Positions 1-10,555 of a stretch of 64,000 bases of DNA are shown in pieces. The position numbers were made by a program, and so were the translations under genes. This stretch comes from Psococerastis gibbosa (lineage: Eukaryota > Arthropoda > Insecta > Psocodea > Psocidae). The DNA lies in the NCBI GenBank assembly GCA_963971405.1, contig OZ020491.1, positions 25,972,855-26,036,854 of the forward strand, in the 5' to 3' direction. Each line of letters starts with the position of its first letter. Within the stretch, counting starts at the first letter, position 1. The notes beneath the pieces are model-generated. The model searched no databases. It was not told where the DNA came from and saw only the letters and a program-made list of their open reading frames with translations.

Positions 1-296
1 GGTTTGTTCCGATTTTTAACCCCCAAGAATAAGGTATACGACTAATCGCCATAGTAGGCGACTGGTACGTTTTTTTCAATGGCTGGCTATAGCAGAGAAA
101 TTCAAAAATATATTTTTGACGGGAAGCCTCCCATTTAGAACTCTAGTTTGGTAGTCGTACCTGCACTTTAACCATCCTAAAATCAAAGTCGCGAGTGCTT
201 GCAGCTAAGACTAAATCGGACGCCCCCCTTGACCTTCCGTGGGCAGTAGAAGAAGTATAGGAAATGCTCCTCTGCATTCTAAGAGACACATTTCAA

Positions 297-411
297 GTGA
301 TTCGGAATCCACTACAATCAGGAGGTCCACCATATCAGTCAACTCCCCTTCTCACTGAGGTGAAGGAGCATGCCCTAAGGGTGCCTCAAGTAAAGAAACA
401 GACTCACTCCC
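297..411 (+). repeat. R2b repeat, 5'-truncated piece
   Basis: This is the distal part of the R2b dispersed repeat, from 'ATTCGGAATCC' through 'GTCAACTCCCC' to 'CAGACTCACTCCCC'. It is immediately followed by a second, longer copy (416-752), so the two form a head-to-tail pair. It has no coding potential. Confidence 0.75.
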
Positions 412-415
412 CCTC

Positions 416-752
416 CAGAACAAAGCATGTTCAAAACTGCCGCAAAATCGGTAGTATGCACAGCGTTGGCAGGGAAACATGGTGGGAAATGATATGCGCT
501 GAGATTACCAGTCGGTCTAAGTGCGTGTCGAGTCCTGGTCACCTCCGAATTAATCATGTGACTTTACTATGTTCCCCAAGTGATTCGGAATCCACTACAA
601 TCAGGAGGTCCACCCTGTCAGTCAACTCCCCTTCTCCCTGAGGTAAAGGAGTCCGCCCTTAAGTTGCCTCAAGTTATGAAACAGGCTCACTCCCCCCACC
701 AGGCTGCTTTGAGCAACCCTGTGGTTGCTTAAAGCAGAAATGCTGAAAGGAC
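416..752 (+). repeat. R2b repeat
   Basis: Near full-length R2b copy. Landmarks in order: 'TGCACAGCGTTGGCAGGG', 'GAGTCCTGGTCACCTCCGAA', 'TCGGAATCCACTACAATCAG', 'CTGTCAGTCAACTCCCC', 'AAGCAGAAATGCTGAAAG'. The same order recurs at 16318, 26827, 34989 (minus) and elsewhere in the window. Short frames across it are chance frames. Confidence 0.85.
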
Positions 753-1342
753 TCGTTGGAAAACAAAACAATTTTAAAGAACTATTGGAGCGGGAAAACC
801 TTAGAGGAGTAAACATGATCGGGGGGTAACTTACTACTAGCACGACAGCAAAAGTGTGAAATGGGTGTGTTCCGACAGGAAATGACATTCTTGAACCATC
901 AAAAACGGCAGCGCCTAATTATTGACAATGAAAGTGACTTACATGTTAATAGGCGATATATAAGTTAATTACAACTTACCTCTATGGGGCCACTCCCACC
1001 ACGTGCCAGTAAACTTGCGGAAAGTGGAATCGGATAGATACTTCAGCATTCTATCATTGTTAAAGAATGTGATAAAACATTAAGGAGAAGACTAGAGTAT
1101 TCGTCAGATTCCACATTTAGGAATAAGCAGTTATATAGGTTGCGTTTGTTGGTACCCATAAATGGTACCAACAAACTATCAACTTTCAAGGTGCAACAGC
1201 CAAGCACAACCCAGAACGTTACAAGTGCAGGATGTACCTTATAAGCCGAAACTTCAGGCACAATCGGAGCCACACCCCTCCCGTGGGACACCAACACCAC
1301 TCGTTCTTTTTTTACAAACTCAAATTTCCCAGTAAATACTAA

Positions 1343-1618
1343 ATTGTAGAGCTAGAAATAAGGTATTAGGCATTAGAAGATATATGTCTCGACATTTTGA
1401 TACATGATGTGGGGGTTGTCACCAGCACTGATTGGCCGCAATCGTTAGAATTGATATGCACAAAAATGGCGTCCGGACGCCTTACCAACTGTTAATTTTA
1501 TAAAAATCAATTCCCACGATTGCGGCCAATCAGTGCTGGTGACAACCCCCACATCATGTATCAAAATGTCGAGACATATTTATTCTAATGCCTGAAATCA
1601 TTTTTTCAGCTCTACAAT
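1343..1618. mobile_element. Foldback MITE with about 114-bp inverted arms
   Basis: Arms 1343-1456 and about 1505-1618 are inverted repeats, beginning ATTGTAGAGCT and ending AGCTCTACAAT. The central part of the arms, around TGATACATGATGTGGGGG and CACTGATTGGCCGC, is almost perfectly matched, while the outer 40 bp are diverged. About 35 bp outside the left arm (from about 1305) also matches 18600-18650, so the true element may extend left. There is no coding capacity. Confidence 0.8.
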
Positions 1619-1946
1619 ACATATTGACTGTGATATTCGAATTCGCAGAAAAAACGAGTGGCGTTGTCGACTCGCGAGAGGGGGGGGGGTCCAATTGGGA
1701 CTGAAGTAACCGCTGGCTTAGCCCCCCAAGAAAACCTGTTTACTGCGTCTAAATTTTAAAAAATATTCCATTTGTTAATTCCTCTAGATGACAGCAAAAC
1801 CGTTATTGGTTATGGCTGTATGTCGCAACTTGAAAAGTGACATGTAGCAATGTTTTTACAGGAGAAAATTTCAACCTCAATAGTATTCGAACCCCAGGCG
1901 TCAAGATAAATGCCCAGAGATATTGAGCAAGAGCGTATATACGTAC

Positions 1947-2077
1947 CTATTCCTCTATAACCAGGCACAGCCAGGTATTCACGGCCACCAGATGGCGGGG
2001 TAGGCGTCTGTGTGAGCGCCTTTTGAACCAGCCCCGTAAGGTTTGCTAGCTGCCTTTCCATGTGTTCCACTCGAAGC
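1947..2077 (-). CDS. SKT/SRCIN1-like protein, coiled-coil exon (MERQLANLTGLVQKAL)
   Basis: The exon is 131 nt with acceptor GTTTCTTTCAG| and donor ATAG|GTACGT on the minus strand. The first G completes Arg after the preceding exon; the frame then reads LRVEHMERQLANLTGLVQKA, followed by TQTPTPPSGGREYLAVPGYRGI. The ERQLANLTGLVQ segment is the family signature (vertebrate proteins have a close 'Q(I/L)ASLTGLVQ' version) and begins the conserved coiled-coil region. The exon ends one base into a codon, so at least one more exon must lie further along the minus strand. I could not identify it in positions 1-1946. Confidence 0.9.
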
Positions 2078-2356
2078 CTGAAAGAAACGTAACGTCCGAC
2101 TTAGACCCGGTCCATTAACGCTTGGACATTTTTCGTAAGCAACACTGGACAGCTCCACTATGCATAGGAACATGAGGGTGCCTTCCCGAGTTATTTACCA
2201 AGCCATTGCCAAGAATGGACAGATGGCAACTCCATGTTCCAATGCATAGGGACACTGTCCAGTATTCCCTGCAAAACCTTTCCAAGCGTTGTGGGACCTT
2301 AGTGCCCTATCGATTATTGTGATCTATAGAAGGAAAGAAGATTTTAGGCCTTTAAA

Positions 2357-2549
2357 TAAATAAATAAATAAATAAGGACTTTTTATTGTTTCCATTACTA
2401 AGCCAACCTAGCGGAGTTAGGGCTAAAAGCCCTCTCTTACACTCAACTAGGAAAGACCGGGACCGCCTGCTTTACATGCCCTCCGAAGCATGGCCAGAAA
2501 ATGTAGCCAGTGTGGGACTCGAACCGACAACCTTTCGGGTGAAAGTCAT
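2357..2549 (-). mobile_element. SINE-Glu copy (tRNA-Glu-derived)
   Basis: Minus-strand copy with (AAAT)n tail at 2357-2375. It carries the body landmarks TAGCGGAGTTAGGGCT, GCCCTCCGAAGCATGGCC, and the B box/anticodon-arm part GGGACTCGAACCGACAACC. The copy stops just past the CTTTC part of the anticodon arm, so the A-box end is missing. Confidence 0.88.
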
Positions 2550-3031
2550 AAAATACAAATACAATATGATATTACTATCGGTACTTGTGTGATCTGATCA
2601 GGCAAAGCCGAATTTACACATGCAGGGATCATAGAGCAACGAAAATTATATTATATTAGCCAAAAGCCTGAAATAGCCAATTAGGCTATCAGACGATCCA
2701 TCACAAAGGTTTCCAACCTTTTTCGTACTACCTGCAGTTCTATACTCGTATAGGCGAGTTCTATAAAGGAGCGGAACACCAGTAATATTAATCAATTAAT
2801 AAATAAAGACTTTTTTCTCAAAATCAAAATGAATAGCTTTTTTTAGGTTTGCTCTTATAGATATTTCATGCAACTCTACGATTGCTAATTCATGAGATTT
2901 GCATTTTCACACTTGTAAGGGTTTTCTCCCTACGATTGTCTCTTCAATTAACTATTTTTTTATGTATTTCTTATGAGAAAAGTCCATTACTGTTAATTCA
3001 CTCAATTAAGTTCTTAGTTACATATTATTAA

Positions 3032-3247
3032 TAAAATAAATAAGGACTTTTTTGTTCTATTACTAAGCCAACCTAGCGGAGTTAGGGCTATAAAGCCCTC
3101 TCTTACACTTAACTAGGAAGGCACGGGGCCGCCTGCTTTACATGCCCTCCGAAGCATGGCCAGAAAACGTAGGAATTGTAGGACTCGAACCAACAACCTT
3201 TCGGGTGAAAGTCAGAGTCCGTACCACTACTCTATATGTCCTGACAA
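3032..3247 (-). mobile_element. SINE-Glu copy, near full length
   Basis: Minus-strand copy with (AAAT)n tail, conserved body and complete tRNA-related head ending GTCAGAGTCCGTACCACTAC and ATGTCCTGACA. Read on the minus strand it has an A-box-like GTAGTGGTACGGA, an anticodon arm with CTTTCACCCGAAAG (as in tRNA-Glu TTC), and B box GGTTCGAGTCC. Confidence 0.92.
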
Positions 3248-3329
3248 ATATGTATGTTTTTTTTTATTCTTGGGGACACCAGCTCTTTCTCCTATGCCCC
3301 ATCAAAGTAGAGGGGTTAAAAAAAAGTTA

Positions 3330-3465
3330 ATCGCATACAAACAATTTAATGAATGTAGCCGAATTACCCCGTACCCATATTGAGTTACGACACGTCTCCG
3401 ATCGCATGGCGTGTAGAGACTTGCACAAGTAGAAGTAAGCCACCAACTTGCTATTGAAGGTGGCC
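3330..3465 (-). mobile_element. SINE-B candidate, copy 1
   Basis: Copy of a roughly 165-bp family also seen at 4477, 5385 and 17925. Shared words are AATTTAATGAATGTA, GAGTTACGACACGTCTCCGA and GCACAAGTA. Minus-strand orientation is inferred from the poly(A) tail of the 4477 copy and an A-box-like GGTGGTAGCGTGC at the other end. Confidence 0.6.
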
Positions 3466-3854
3466 TCAGCATTGAATTTTTTTAGAGAGCTCGAATGTAC
3501 CATCTCTCCTACACAGAACTCTAGTATTACCATAGAGAGAGCAATATTTTCGCGAACCATCATTTTTCCAAATTCTCTACGCCTATTTATATACAAAATT
3601 AAACATGCACTGGATTACATAAAAATAGCAGCGGATGAAACAGCACACTGTAGCTTATATAGTAAACAATATTAATTTACATTATATAATATAACAGAAA
3701 TAAGTTTAAAAAAAAATGTAATATACAGAAGATTATTAAATAGATAAAATTAATGTACTGGTGACTTCGTTGTTTATAATTTGAGTTAACAAAAAACCAA
3801 ATAAACATTTTATAAAAAGATTGAAAAGGAACATGCTGTGAAAATGGCCGTGTG

Positions 3855-4062
3855 ATGAGGAATTAAAAGAATCGCTTTCTGCATGTAATAATCCAAGGGA
3901 AGATAAGACTGAGAGTTCCCGGTAGAAGAAGAACATCCTGTTTGAAAAACCTGAGGCAGTGGTTTGGCAAAAGCACAACTTCCCTTTTCACAACAACAGG
4001 TCCAAATGTGCCATGATGATCGCCAATATTCAATAGAAGAAGCATTAAAGAAGTAGAAGAAT
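3855..4062 (+). pseudogene. Non-LTR reverse transcriptase, C-terminal tail fragment
   Basis: Broken frames read IIQGKIRLRVPGRRRTSC, LKNLRQWFGKSTTSL and then MMIANIQ before a GAAG-rich end. This is the usual C-terminus of insect endonuclease/reverse-transcriptase non-LTR elements (G-R-R-R, then LRxWFG, then IANL). Only the last 65 codons or so remain and they are interrupted, so it is a 5'-truncated relic. Similar tails lie at 7765, 26285 and 49500. Confidence 0.75.
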
Positions 4063-4424
4063 GATTGAATGAGGATGATTTCTAAAATGACCATGCACCC
4101 TATATTGAGCTTAGACGATTTGTCAGTCTGCTTATTTCCATTTAGCAGATTATACTGAAAAGTTATGAAAAACAACGTAGAAGTAGAAAAAAAAAAGATA
4201 AACTAATCACGCTCTACTTAATGCAATATCGTATACAGTATGCATACAGTACATATACAGTGCATGCAATCAACGAGTAATAAAAAATAGAGTGCTGTAT
4301 GCGGCAGGTCAGCGTGACACATAAAAGCTCTTATTTACGGCTGAAATGAAAAACCCATTAACCGCCATTTGCAGACAGCAGTGGCTAGCTACCATATGCA
4401 ACCAATAGCACTCTATTTCATATA

Positions 4425-4425
<1 letters not shown>

Positions 4426-4476
<51 letters not shown>
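4426..4476. repeat. Poly(T) tract of about 50 nt
   Basis: Nearly pure T run directly abutting the SINE-B copy at 4477. Read on the minus strand it is the poly(A) tail of that copy, which suggests a relatively recent insertion because such tails decay quickly. Confidence 0.9.
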
Positions 4477-4480
<4 letters not shown>

Positions 4481-4650
4481 AAAAGGTTAATCACATACAA
4501 ACAATTTAATGAATGTATCCGATTGACCTCTTCAGTCGCCCCAATGAGTAAATTAATACTTGTGCTGAGTTACGACACGTCTCCGATCGCATGGCGCGCA
4601 GAGACTCGCACAAGTACAAGCACGCTACCACCTTGCCAACGATTTCTCAA
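4477..4650 (-). mobile_element. SINE-B candidate, copy 2 with long poly(A) tail
   Basis: Best preserved copy of the family. Read on the minus strand it begins near TTGGCAAGGTGGTAGCGTGC (A-box-like), passes through CGGAGACGTGTCGTAACTC and ends ACAAACTTAAAT-like sequence before about 50 A residues. A polymerase III origin is inferred; the B box is weak (AACTCAGCAC region, or TAATTCAAACC in the 5385 copy). Confidence 0.65.
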
Positions 4651-5384
4651 AATACTGTCATATTTAAAATAATAATAGAAAATAAAATAAAATGTATAAA
4701 TTTATATGCCTTCGTAAAAAAAACTACCAGTTTTAGGGAGATTCATCAACCTATTCAGATGGCGACCAATGTTTGACTTTCGGAAAATTTCTTCACAACT
4801 TTTCATATCATAACCCCCTGAGCCTAAAACCACCATCCGTTCAAAATGTTATATTTATATATGTACCGTATGTATGTACATATTTTAGGAAACACTCTAA
4901 CTTCCGAAATATTATCCGATTTTAATGAAACTTGGCACTAAAATTGATCATACAAATAATGTCTTGATCGAGTTCGTTAACCAGCTAGATCCACTATTTA
5001 GTTACAAGATGGCGGACGATTGAAACCTTGTATAATTCATATCACAGTTGATATTGGTCGCAGAGGAATGAATTAAAATCTGACTGAAAGTCCGTATAAT
5101 TATCTACGATAATGGTAATCAACACTTTTTACGACAAATCGACAATTTCAAGATGACGTCCAGTCAAAGTAAAAATAATTTAATAAGTAAAAGTTCATAG
5201 TCGTCATTGTTTGGAACACAAGAGTGTTTTGTGTGTTGATGTTGTGGTCGGGAAAATAATGAAGTACTATTTTTTATTTTATTACATACATATATTACAT
5301 ACATATAGCGTACGTAGCGTAGAGGAAAAGCAGGGTCTGTGGAATCTCCCTACACCTGATCGGCCAGAGCCGAAAGGGATTTTT

Positions 5385-5600
5385 TAGGTTAATCGTATAG
5401 AAAAACTTTAATTTAATGAATGTATCCGATTTACCCGTTCTGTCGCCTCTGTAGGTTATAGCATCGCTACCGGGGGCCGGATCCGTTGAATCCTAAGATA
5501 TGTAGGTAAGTACCCGGTTTGAATTACAACACGGCTCCGGTCGCATAGTGTGTGGAAACTCGCACAAGTACAAGCACGCTACCACCTTGTCACTAAAGCC
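5385..5600 (-). mobile_element. SINE-B candidate, copy 3 (with internal insertion)
   Basis: Shares TTTAATGAATGTATCCGATT and CGCACAAGTACAAGCACGCT with the 4477 copy, with about 50 extra bases in the middle. On the minus strand TAATTCAAACCGGG lies where a B box would be expected. Confidence 0.55.
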
Positions 5601-5847
5601 TATGTAATTTGTAAGAGTTCCAAACGAAAAAAAAACCGTGGCACGACTAGCCAATGTGGGTCTCTTCTGTTTAAGTGGCATTCTTTAACCCCGGTTTTCA
5701 TCAGGGAAGAAGGTGTTAAACCATTTCATATACAGTAAGAAGGGTACAAGAAGGCACTAATGCGCACATAGAATAAGTATTATGCGAAAGAGTGGTCAAC
5801 AACACTCTCTTTCACGATCACCAAATCCGGGTGTTTCAAAATGCGAC

Positions 5848-6239
5848 TTAAGAGTGTACAGCCCGTAGGAAATTGGCAACCCGAAATTTATTACATTTTA
5901 TTTTTTATTTAATTAACTAAGCATGTTATTAAAGATTTGGCTCATCAAAGTTGTAGAAGACTACTTCATGCATCATATAATAAGGTATTTATAGTTTTCG
6001 AAATTGTAGTTTTTTAATAAAATCGCTTTTACGTGAAAAGTTATTGTTTATAAAATATCTGCATGTTTATGAAAAAACTACAATTTCGAAAATTAAAAAT
6101 ATCTTATAATATGATGCATGAAGTAGTCTTCTACAACTTTGATCAGCCAAATCTTTAATAACATGCTTAGTTAATTAAATAAAAAATAAAAAGGAATACA
6201 TTTCGGGTTGCCAATTTACTACGGGCTGTACACTCTTAA
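5848..6239. mobile_element. FB1 foldback element, intact copy
   Basis: Inverted arms of about 175 bp: TTAAGAGTGTACAGCCCGTA at the left is matched by its reverse complement at 6220-6239. The arms continue through GTAGAAGACTACTTCATGCA and a short AT-rich loop centred near 6045. Two more copies (17122-17923, 33567-34090) share the TTAAGAG terminus and the GACTACTTCATGCA word, each split by another insertion. There is no coding capacity; it lies in the intron between the cassette and the coiled-coil exon. Confidence 0.88.
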
Positions 6240-6383
6240 CGATTATGCAAATTAATTTATATATAAAAGACGAAGGCATACAGCATTTCTAAATCTCAAA
6301 TGTTTAAGAAATCGTTAATATACTAAAGTACCATGCAAAAATTATTCACAAAAATGTAATAAAAATGTGATTACATAGAATAC

Positions 6384-6485
6384 CGTGAAGCATCATACTG
6401 TGGGGCAGCGGCAGGGAAGGCAGAGTTTCGCGTAGCACCCCTGGCTCCATAAAGGTGATACGCCTCGTCCACAGCCTCCGTATCG
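6384..6485 (-). CDS. Probable symmetric cassette exon of the SKT/SRCIN1-like gene
   Basis: The acceptor is TTTTTCTCGTAG| and the likely donor is TCACG|GTATTC. Length is 102 nt, exactly 34 codons. It enters and leaves in the phase needed between the 7322-7484 and 1947-2077 exons: AG+C (Ser) at entry, CG+G (Arg) at exit. The peptide starts SDTEAVDEAYHLYGARGATR and ends PQYDAS. GC content is well above the flanks. If the donor is not used, the frame ends 12 nt further on at TAA (RYSM-stop), so this could instead be an alternative terminal exon; I see no AATAAA close by. Membership rests on position, phase and codon-like composition, not on recalled homology. Confidence 0.65.
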
Positions 6486-7011
6486 CTACGAGAAAAACAA
6501 CCTTACGTACTTAAAACCACAGAGTGAAAGGTGCAAGAAATTGCAGATTAATAGGAAAGCACCAATGCGCAAGAATATAGAGACACCTGCACCTTACGAA
6601 GAATCAAATAATTAAAAAATAAAAAACTTCAAATCTTACAATTGCTTTACCGCGTTGAAGTGAGTCTATACTACTTTTTTTTTTTAAATTGTCCAGACCA
6701 AGAAAATCTACCTAAATGTCACTAAGCCAGTGAAGATTTTGTTCTGGCCTTAGAACAATGACATACTGTTTATACATAGGATATAGCATTAGCATTGCCA
6801 GTGCGAAATAGTTGTGATATGACAATATTATGGAATAAAAAATTTGCAGTAGATTAAAATGCTGTGCGTCTATGTGAGTACCAAAGACTATGGAAAAAAT
6901 TAAGATAGGCCTATTACTCTACTATTGATACAACTGTGTATAATACAACGGCTGGCAGAGGTGTAAAGTTGTAGAATGATGGCGGGGGAAAAACTAAGTA
7001 GACCTTATGAC

Positions 7012-7163
7012 GTCATCAGGCAGGGTAAGGAAAAATACCAGATACATCAATAGTCAATAGTAAATGTGGTATTGACGTTTTAGCACACATAAAGACAATC
7101 TAAAAATGTCTGTTACCACGTCAAAACCACATTTACTCTTGACTATTGGCGTATGTGGAAACC
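7012..7163. mobile_element. M-GGCGG-type MITE, diverged copy
   Basis: Inverted arms: ATAGTCAATAGTAAATGTGG on the left against its counterpart CCACATTTACTCTTGACTAT, ending GTATGTGGAAACCCCACC. The right terminus matches the MITEs at 41182 and 55121 (GGCGGTGTTTCCACATACG inverted); the left terminus is eroded. It lies in the host-gene intron. Confidence 0.7.
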
Positions 7164-7321
7164 CCACCTAAGGACAGCTACTGAGACGATTTTTTTTTAT
7201 GCATTTAATTTATAAGGGTCCCCCTCCCCCGCTGTCCCTTGTACCATATATGCAATGCCATCTATAGGAAATTTTAGTTTAGGTAACTTCTTCATTACTA
7301 ATCTGCTATACCTGTACGTAC

Positions 7322-7484
7322 CTTGCTTCCTCATCTATAACAGGGGTGATTGAGCCAGTCCTGGAGCCGTATTGCGCGTAGTAGGGATCCTCATAGGGGG
7401 CGCCACCCTGCGAGTAAGGCGCGCCATAGCCGCGCGACCCTCGCTCAGGCGAAGACATATAGCCACTTTCTGCATGAAGGCGAT
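7322..7484 (-). CDS. SKT/SRCIN1-like protein, internal exon (GSITPVIDEEAR)
   Basis: The exon is 163 nt, bounded by TTTTTGCATTTCTCAG| and |GTACGT on the minus strand. Reading from G|AT it gives DRLHAESGYMSSPERGSRG, then a Gly/Tyr/Pro-rich stretch (YEDPYYAQYGSRTGS) and ITPVIDEEA, ending with AG of a split Arg codon. The tail is the conserved lead-in to the coiled coil in insect members of the family. Splitting after AG lets it join either to the cassette at 6485 (AGC, Ser) or directly to the exon at 2077 (AGG, Arg) without a frame change. An in-frame Met in the exon is not a credible start. A SINE-Glu copy ends 49 bp upstream of the acceptor, in sense with the gene. Confidence 0.9.
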
Positions 7485-7532
7485 CTGAGAAATGCAAAAA
7501 AAAACTTTAAAGACAAACGTTTAGTACAGTAT

Positions 7533-7746
7533 TAATAAATAAATAAATAAGGACTTTCTGTTCTATTACTAAGCCAACCTAGCGGAGTTGGGGCTATAAA
7601 GCCCTCTCTTACATTCAAATAGGAAGACCCGGGACCGCCTGCATTACATGCCCTCCGAAGCATGGCCATAAAATGTAGGAAGTGTAGAACTCGAACCAAC
7701 AACCTTTCGGGTGAAATTCACCACCTACCACTACTCTACATGTCTT
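7533..7746 (-). mobile_element. SINE-Glu copy next to a splice acceptor
   Basis: Full-length minus-strand copy with (AAAT)n tail at 7533-7551 and tRNA-related head ending near 7746. It is in the same orientation as the host gene. Its tail ends 49 bp before the acceptor of the 7322-7484 exon. Confidence 0.92.
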
Positions 7747-7764
7747 GTCATGTCATTAATAAAG

Positions 7765-7900
7765 GTCAAGGCGTCCGCTGAGGCAGTGGCTTGGAGAGAG
7801 CACGACTTCCAATTTCAGAGCAGCAGTACTAAGTCGACAAATTGCCATGATGATCGCCAATCTTCGATAGAAGAGGCATTAAAAAAAGAAGAAGGCGTGT
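7765..7900 (+). pseudogene. Non-LTR reverse transcriptase tail fragment
   Basis: Frame-broken LRQWLGESTTSNFRAAV, then IAMMIANLR, stop and an AAGAAG-rich tail. Same C-terminal module as at 3855. It directly follows the SINE-Glu copy. Confidence 0.7.
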
Positions 7901-8094
7901 GCTATCTAAACTTCTAAACTCTAAACTTTTCGAGGATGTTGTGGTCAGAAACATGCCCCGCAGCCGCCTTTTCCCCCTGCCAGTGGCGGTAAGGTACCTT
8001 TTGTACAAGAGTAGGGAAATATCGGACTGAGAAACCAGGCCGATATTTAGTTTCAAATTCCTGAACAAAACATGGAACTTCATTATAACGAAGG

Positions 8095-9430
8095 GGAGCG
8101 TCACTCTTAAACCAGTTATCGGACCATATAAAGGGAAAACACTCGGGGACTAGGGAGTTCAGACGAATTTGTTCGCTTGATGAGTGTAGAGATGCAGAGT
8201 AATTAAATTTTTGTTGTAATGATTTGTTATTGTGTTAGTAGTAGATATCAGTGTTATATTTGTGTGTTCTAATCATGGGAAGGTCACTTTTTAACCAATT
8301 GTCGGACCATATAAAAAGAAAGCACTCGGAGCCTAGGGTGTTCAGGCGAATGTGTTCGCTTGATGAGTGTAGAGATGCAGAGTAATTAAATTTTTGTTGT
8401 AATGATTTGGTATTGTGTTAATTGTAGATATCAGTGTTATATTTGTGTGTTCTGATCATGGGAGGGTCACTTTTTAACCAATTGTCGGACCATATAAGGA
8501 GAAAGCACTCGGAGCCTAGGGTGATCAGGCAAATGTGTTCGCTTGATGAGTGTAGAGATGCAGAGTAATTAAATTTTTGTTGTAATGATTTGTTATTGTG
8601 TTAATAGTAGACATCAGTGTTATATTTGTGTGTTTTCATCATGGGAAGGTCACTTTTTAACCAATTGTCGGACCATATAAAGAGAAAGCACTCGGAGACT
8701 AGGGAGTTCAGGCGAATTTGTTCGCTTGATGAGTGTAGAGATGCAGAGTAATTAAATATTTGTTGTAATGGTTTGTTATTGTGTTAATAGTAGATATCAG
8801 TATTATAACTGTGTGTTCTAATCATGGGAAGGTCACTTTTTAACCAATTGTCAGACCATATAAAGAGAAAGCACTCGGAGACTAGGGAGTTCAGGCGAAT
8901 TTGTTCGCTTGATGAGTGTAGAGATGCAGAGTAATTAAATATTTGTTGTAATGGTTTGTTATTGTGTTAATAGTAGATATCAGTGTTATAATTGTGTGTT
9001 CTAATCATGGGAAGGCCACTCTTTAACCAATTGTCGGACCATATAAAGAGAAAGCACTCGAACGCTAGGGAGTTCAGGTGCATATTACATGCCTGCCTGT
9101 TGGATGGTGTGCTTTCTTCGCTTGATGCGCGTATGGGGAGTATTTAATTACGTAGGCTAATTTAATTTTGTTCTAATGTTCTGTTATTACGTGAACAGTA
9201 TTAGTAGATTATAAGAAATGTTATAGTTGTATGTCGTAATGATGGGAATGTCACTCTTTAACCAGTTGTCGGACCATGGAAAGAGAAAACACTCGGAGGC
9301 TAGGGAGTTCAAGCGGATATTACATGTTAACCTGGTGGAGGGTGTGTTTTGTTCGCTTAAGGAGTGTCTAAGGAATATTTAATTGTGTAGGCTAATTAAA
9401 TTAAAGTTTTGTTATTGTGTTAATAGTTGA
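8095..9430. repeat. 183-bp tandem array (about 7 units)
   Basis: The word ATCATGGGAAGGTCAC starts at about 8273, 8456, 8638, 8821 and 9004, giving a 182-183 bp period. Central units differ by a few substitutions. The first unit (from 8095) and the last (from about 9236, where the spacing grows by about 50 bp) are more diverged, as expected at array edges. Each unit carries GTCGGACCATATAAAGAGAA and TGAGTGTAGAGATGCAGAG. There is no frame across units. It sits inside the 7.4 kb host intron. Confidence 0.93.
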
Positions 9431-9504
9431 GATTAGTGTTATATTAAATTGTCTGTTGTATAGTTCTTTCACACAACAATACAATTTATTCTCATTCCAA
9501 TTCG

Positions 9505-9605
9505 GGGTTGAGTCTCAATAGAAAATGTTTCCTTTCATACCGAGTCTCGAACCTCGCACTCCCGTGTCACAGTCCTGTTCTCTATCAACTGGGCTATACG
9601 GGAGC
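9505..9605 (-). mobile_element. tRNA-derived SINE fragment (family C)
   Basis: On the minus strand a tRNA-like block reads CCGTATAGCCCAGTTGATAG (A box) ... GCGAGGTTCGAGACTCGG (B box). A related block is at 22075-22190. The anticodon arm does not fold cleanly, so I do not call a functional tRNA. Confidence 0.6.
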
Positions 9606-10220
9606 CAAACGGGCAATTATGAGTGGACGACCCCTAACAAAGGACACCGCGCCGTATTGAACGCTGGGCTGGGCTGAATAAGGGAGCGTATATATTAGGT
9701 GTTGTCTGGCATAACAAGACCAACTAACTAAGGGAAAGACTTGTAGACTGCGTGTTACACAAGGGGCCAAGGAAGGCGCCGACAACTTCTTCATTTACAA
9801 CCATAAACTAATAATTCGTCATACCATTTCTAATATTGGTTTCCTGTTTTTAGAATGTTTTTTGAATAATTTTTTTTCTCTAAGACGACTTGACCGATAT
9901 TTTTTAAATTCGCATAACGATACCCTAATTAGCAAACTCAAGAAAAATCGAAAATGAGTTGTTGGTATCCTCGTGTTCGGGAAAAAATTCATTGGAGTTT
10001 CTTAATTTACCACAAGGCAGTGAATACGAATATTAATACGATTATTATTTTATTTTAATTAAAAAACGAACGTCTTACAGACTTACGAACCATTACAGAC
10101 AGGCATAGGCATTAGAACCAATGAAAGCATATGGGTTATTGGATTATTAAGACATCATACAACATATTAGTTTCTTATGAACAGAAATATTGTCAATCGA
10201 AAATTATGTTATTTATATGG
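9606..10220. other. Unassigned AT-rich sequence
   Basis: I see no exon, named repeat or paired inverted repeat here. It separates a SINE fragment from the mariner-like element. Confidence 0.5.
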
Positions 10221-10555
10221 TACAGGGTGCGGCAGCATAATTTCCTTTTTTGTAATGCGCGCCATTCGGTTGTTTGATGTCGTAGCGAAGTGCTAGTGGT
10301 CTGTTTCGAAAGGCGGGACTTTAAAGTTTTTTTTCGAAGCACAGTTCGGGCGCCATCATGCGTTGGAACTTCAGGATCGTGCTTTTGCCGCTGAGGCCTA
10401 ATTTTCGAGCGGATATTTTGTGAGTGCAAACCAGCGCGCCTTTCGGGATCGCTTTAATTTAGGCACTGTTCCGGACCGGAAATCAATTGTTACGTGGGTC
10501 ACTAAGTTCAGAGAAACTGCAAGTGCGATAAAACGAAGAACTGGTGTCCCTCGGC

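Noticed and set aside
4309-4500. Poly-lysine protein
   Set aside because: Translation of the poly(A) tail of a SINE-B copy.
8095-9430. CRISPR array
   Set aside because: Units are contiguous 183-bp tandem repeats without spacers, and the DNA is eukaryotic.
9505-9605. A functional tRNA gene on the minus strand
   Set aside because: A and B boxes are present but the anticodon stem is not paired, and a relative at 22075 shows it is a repeat.
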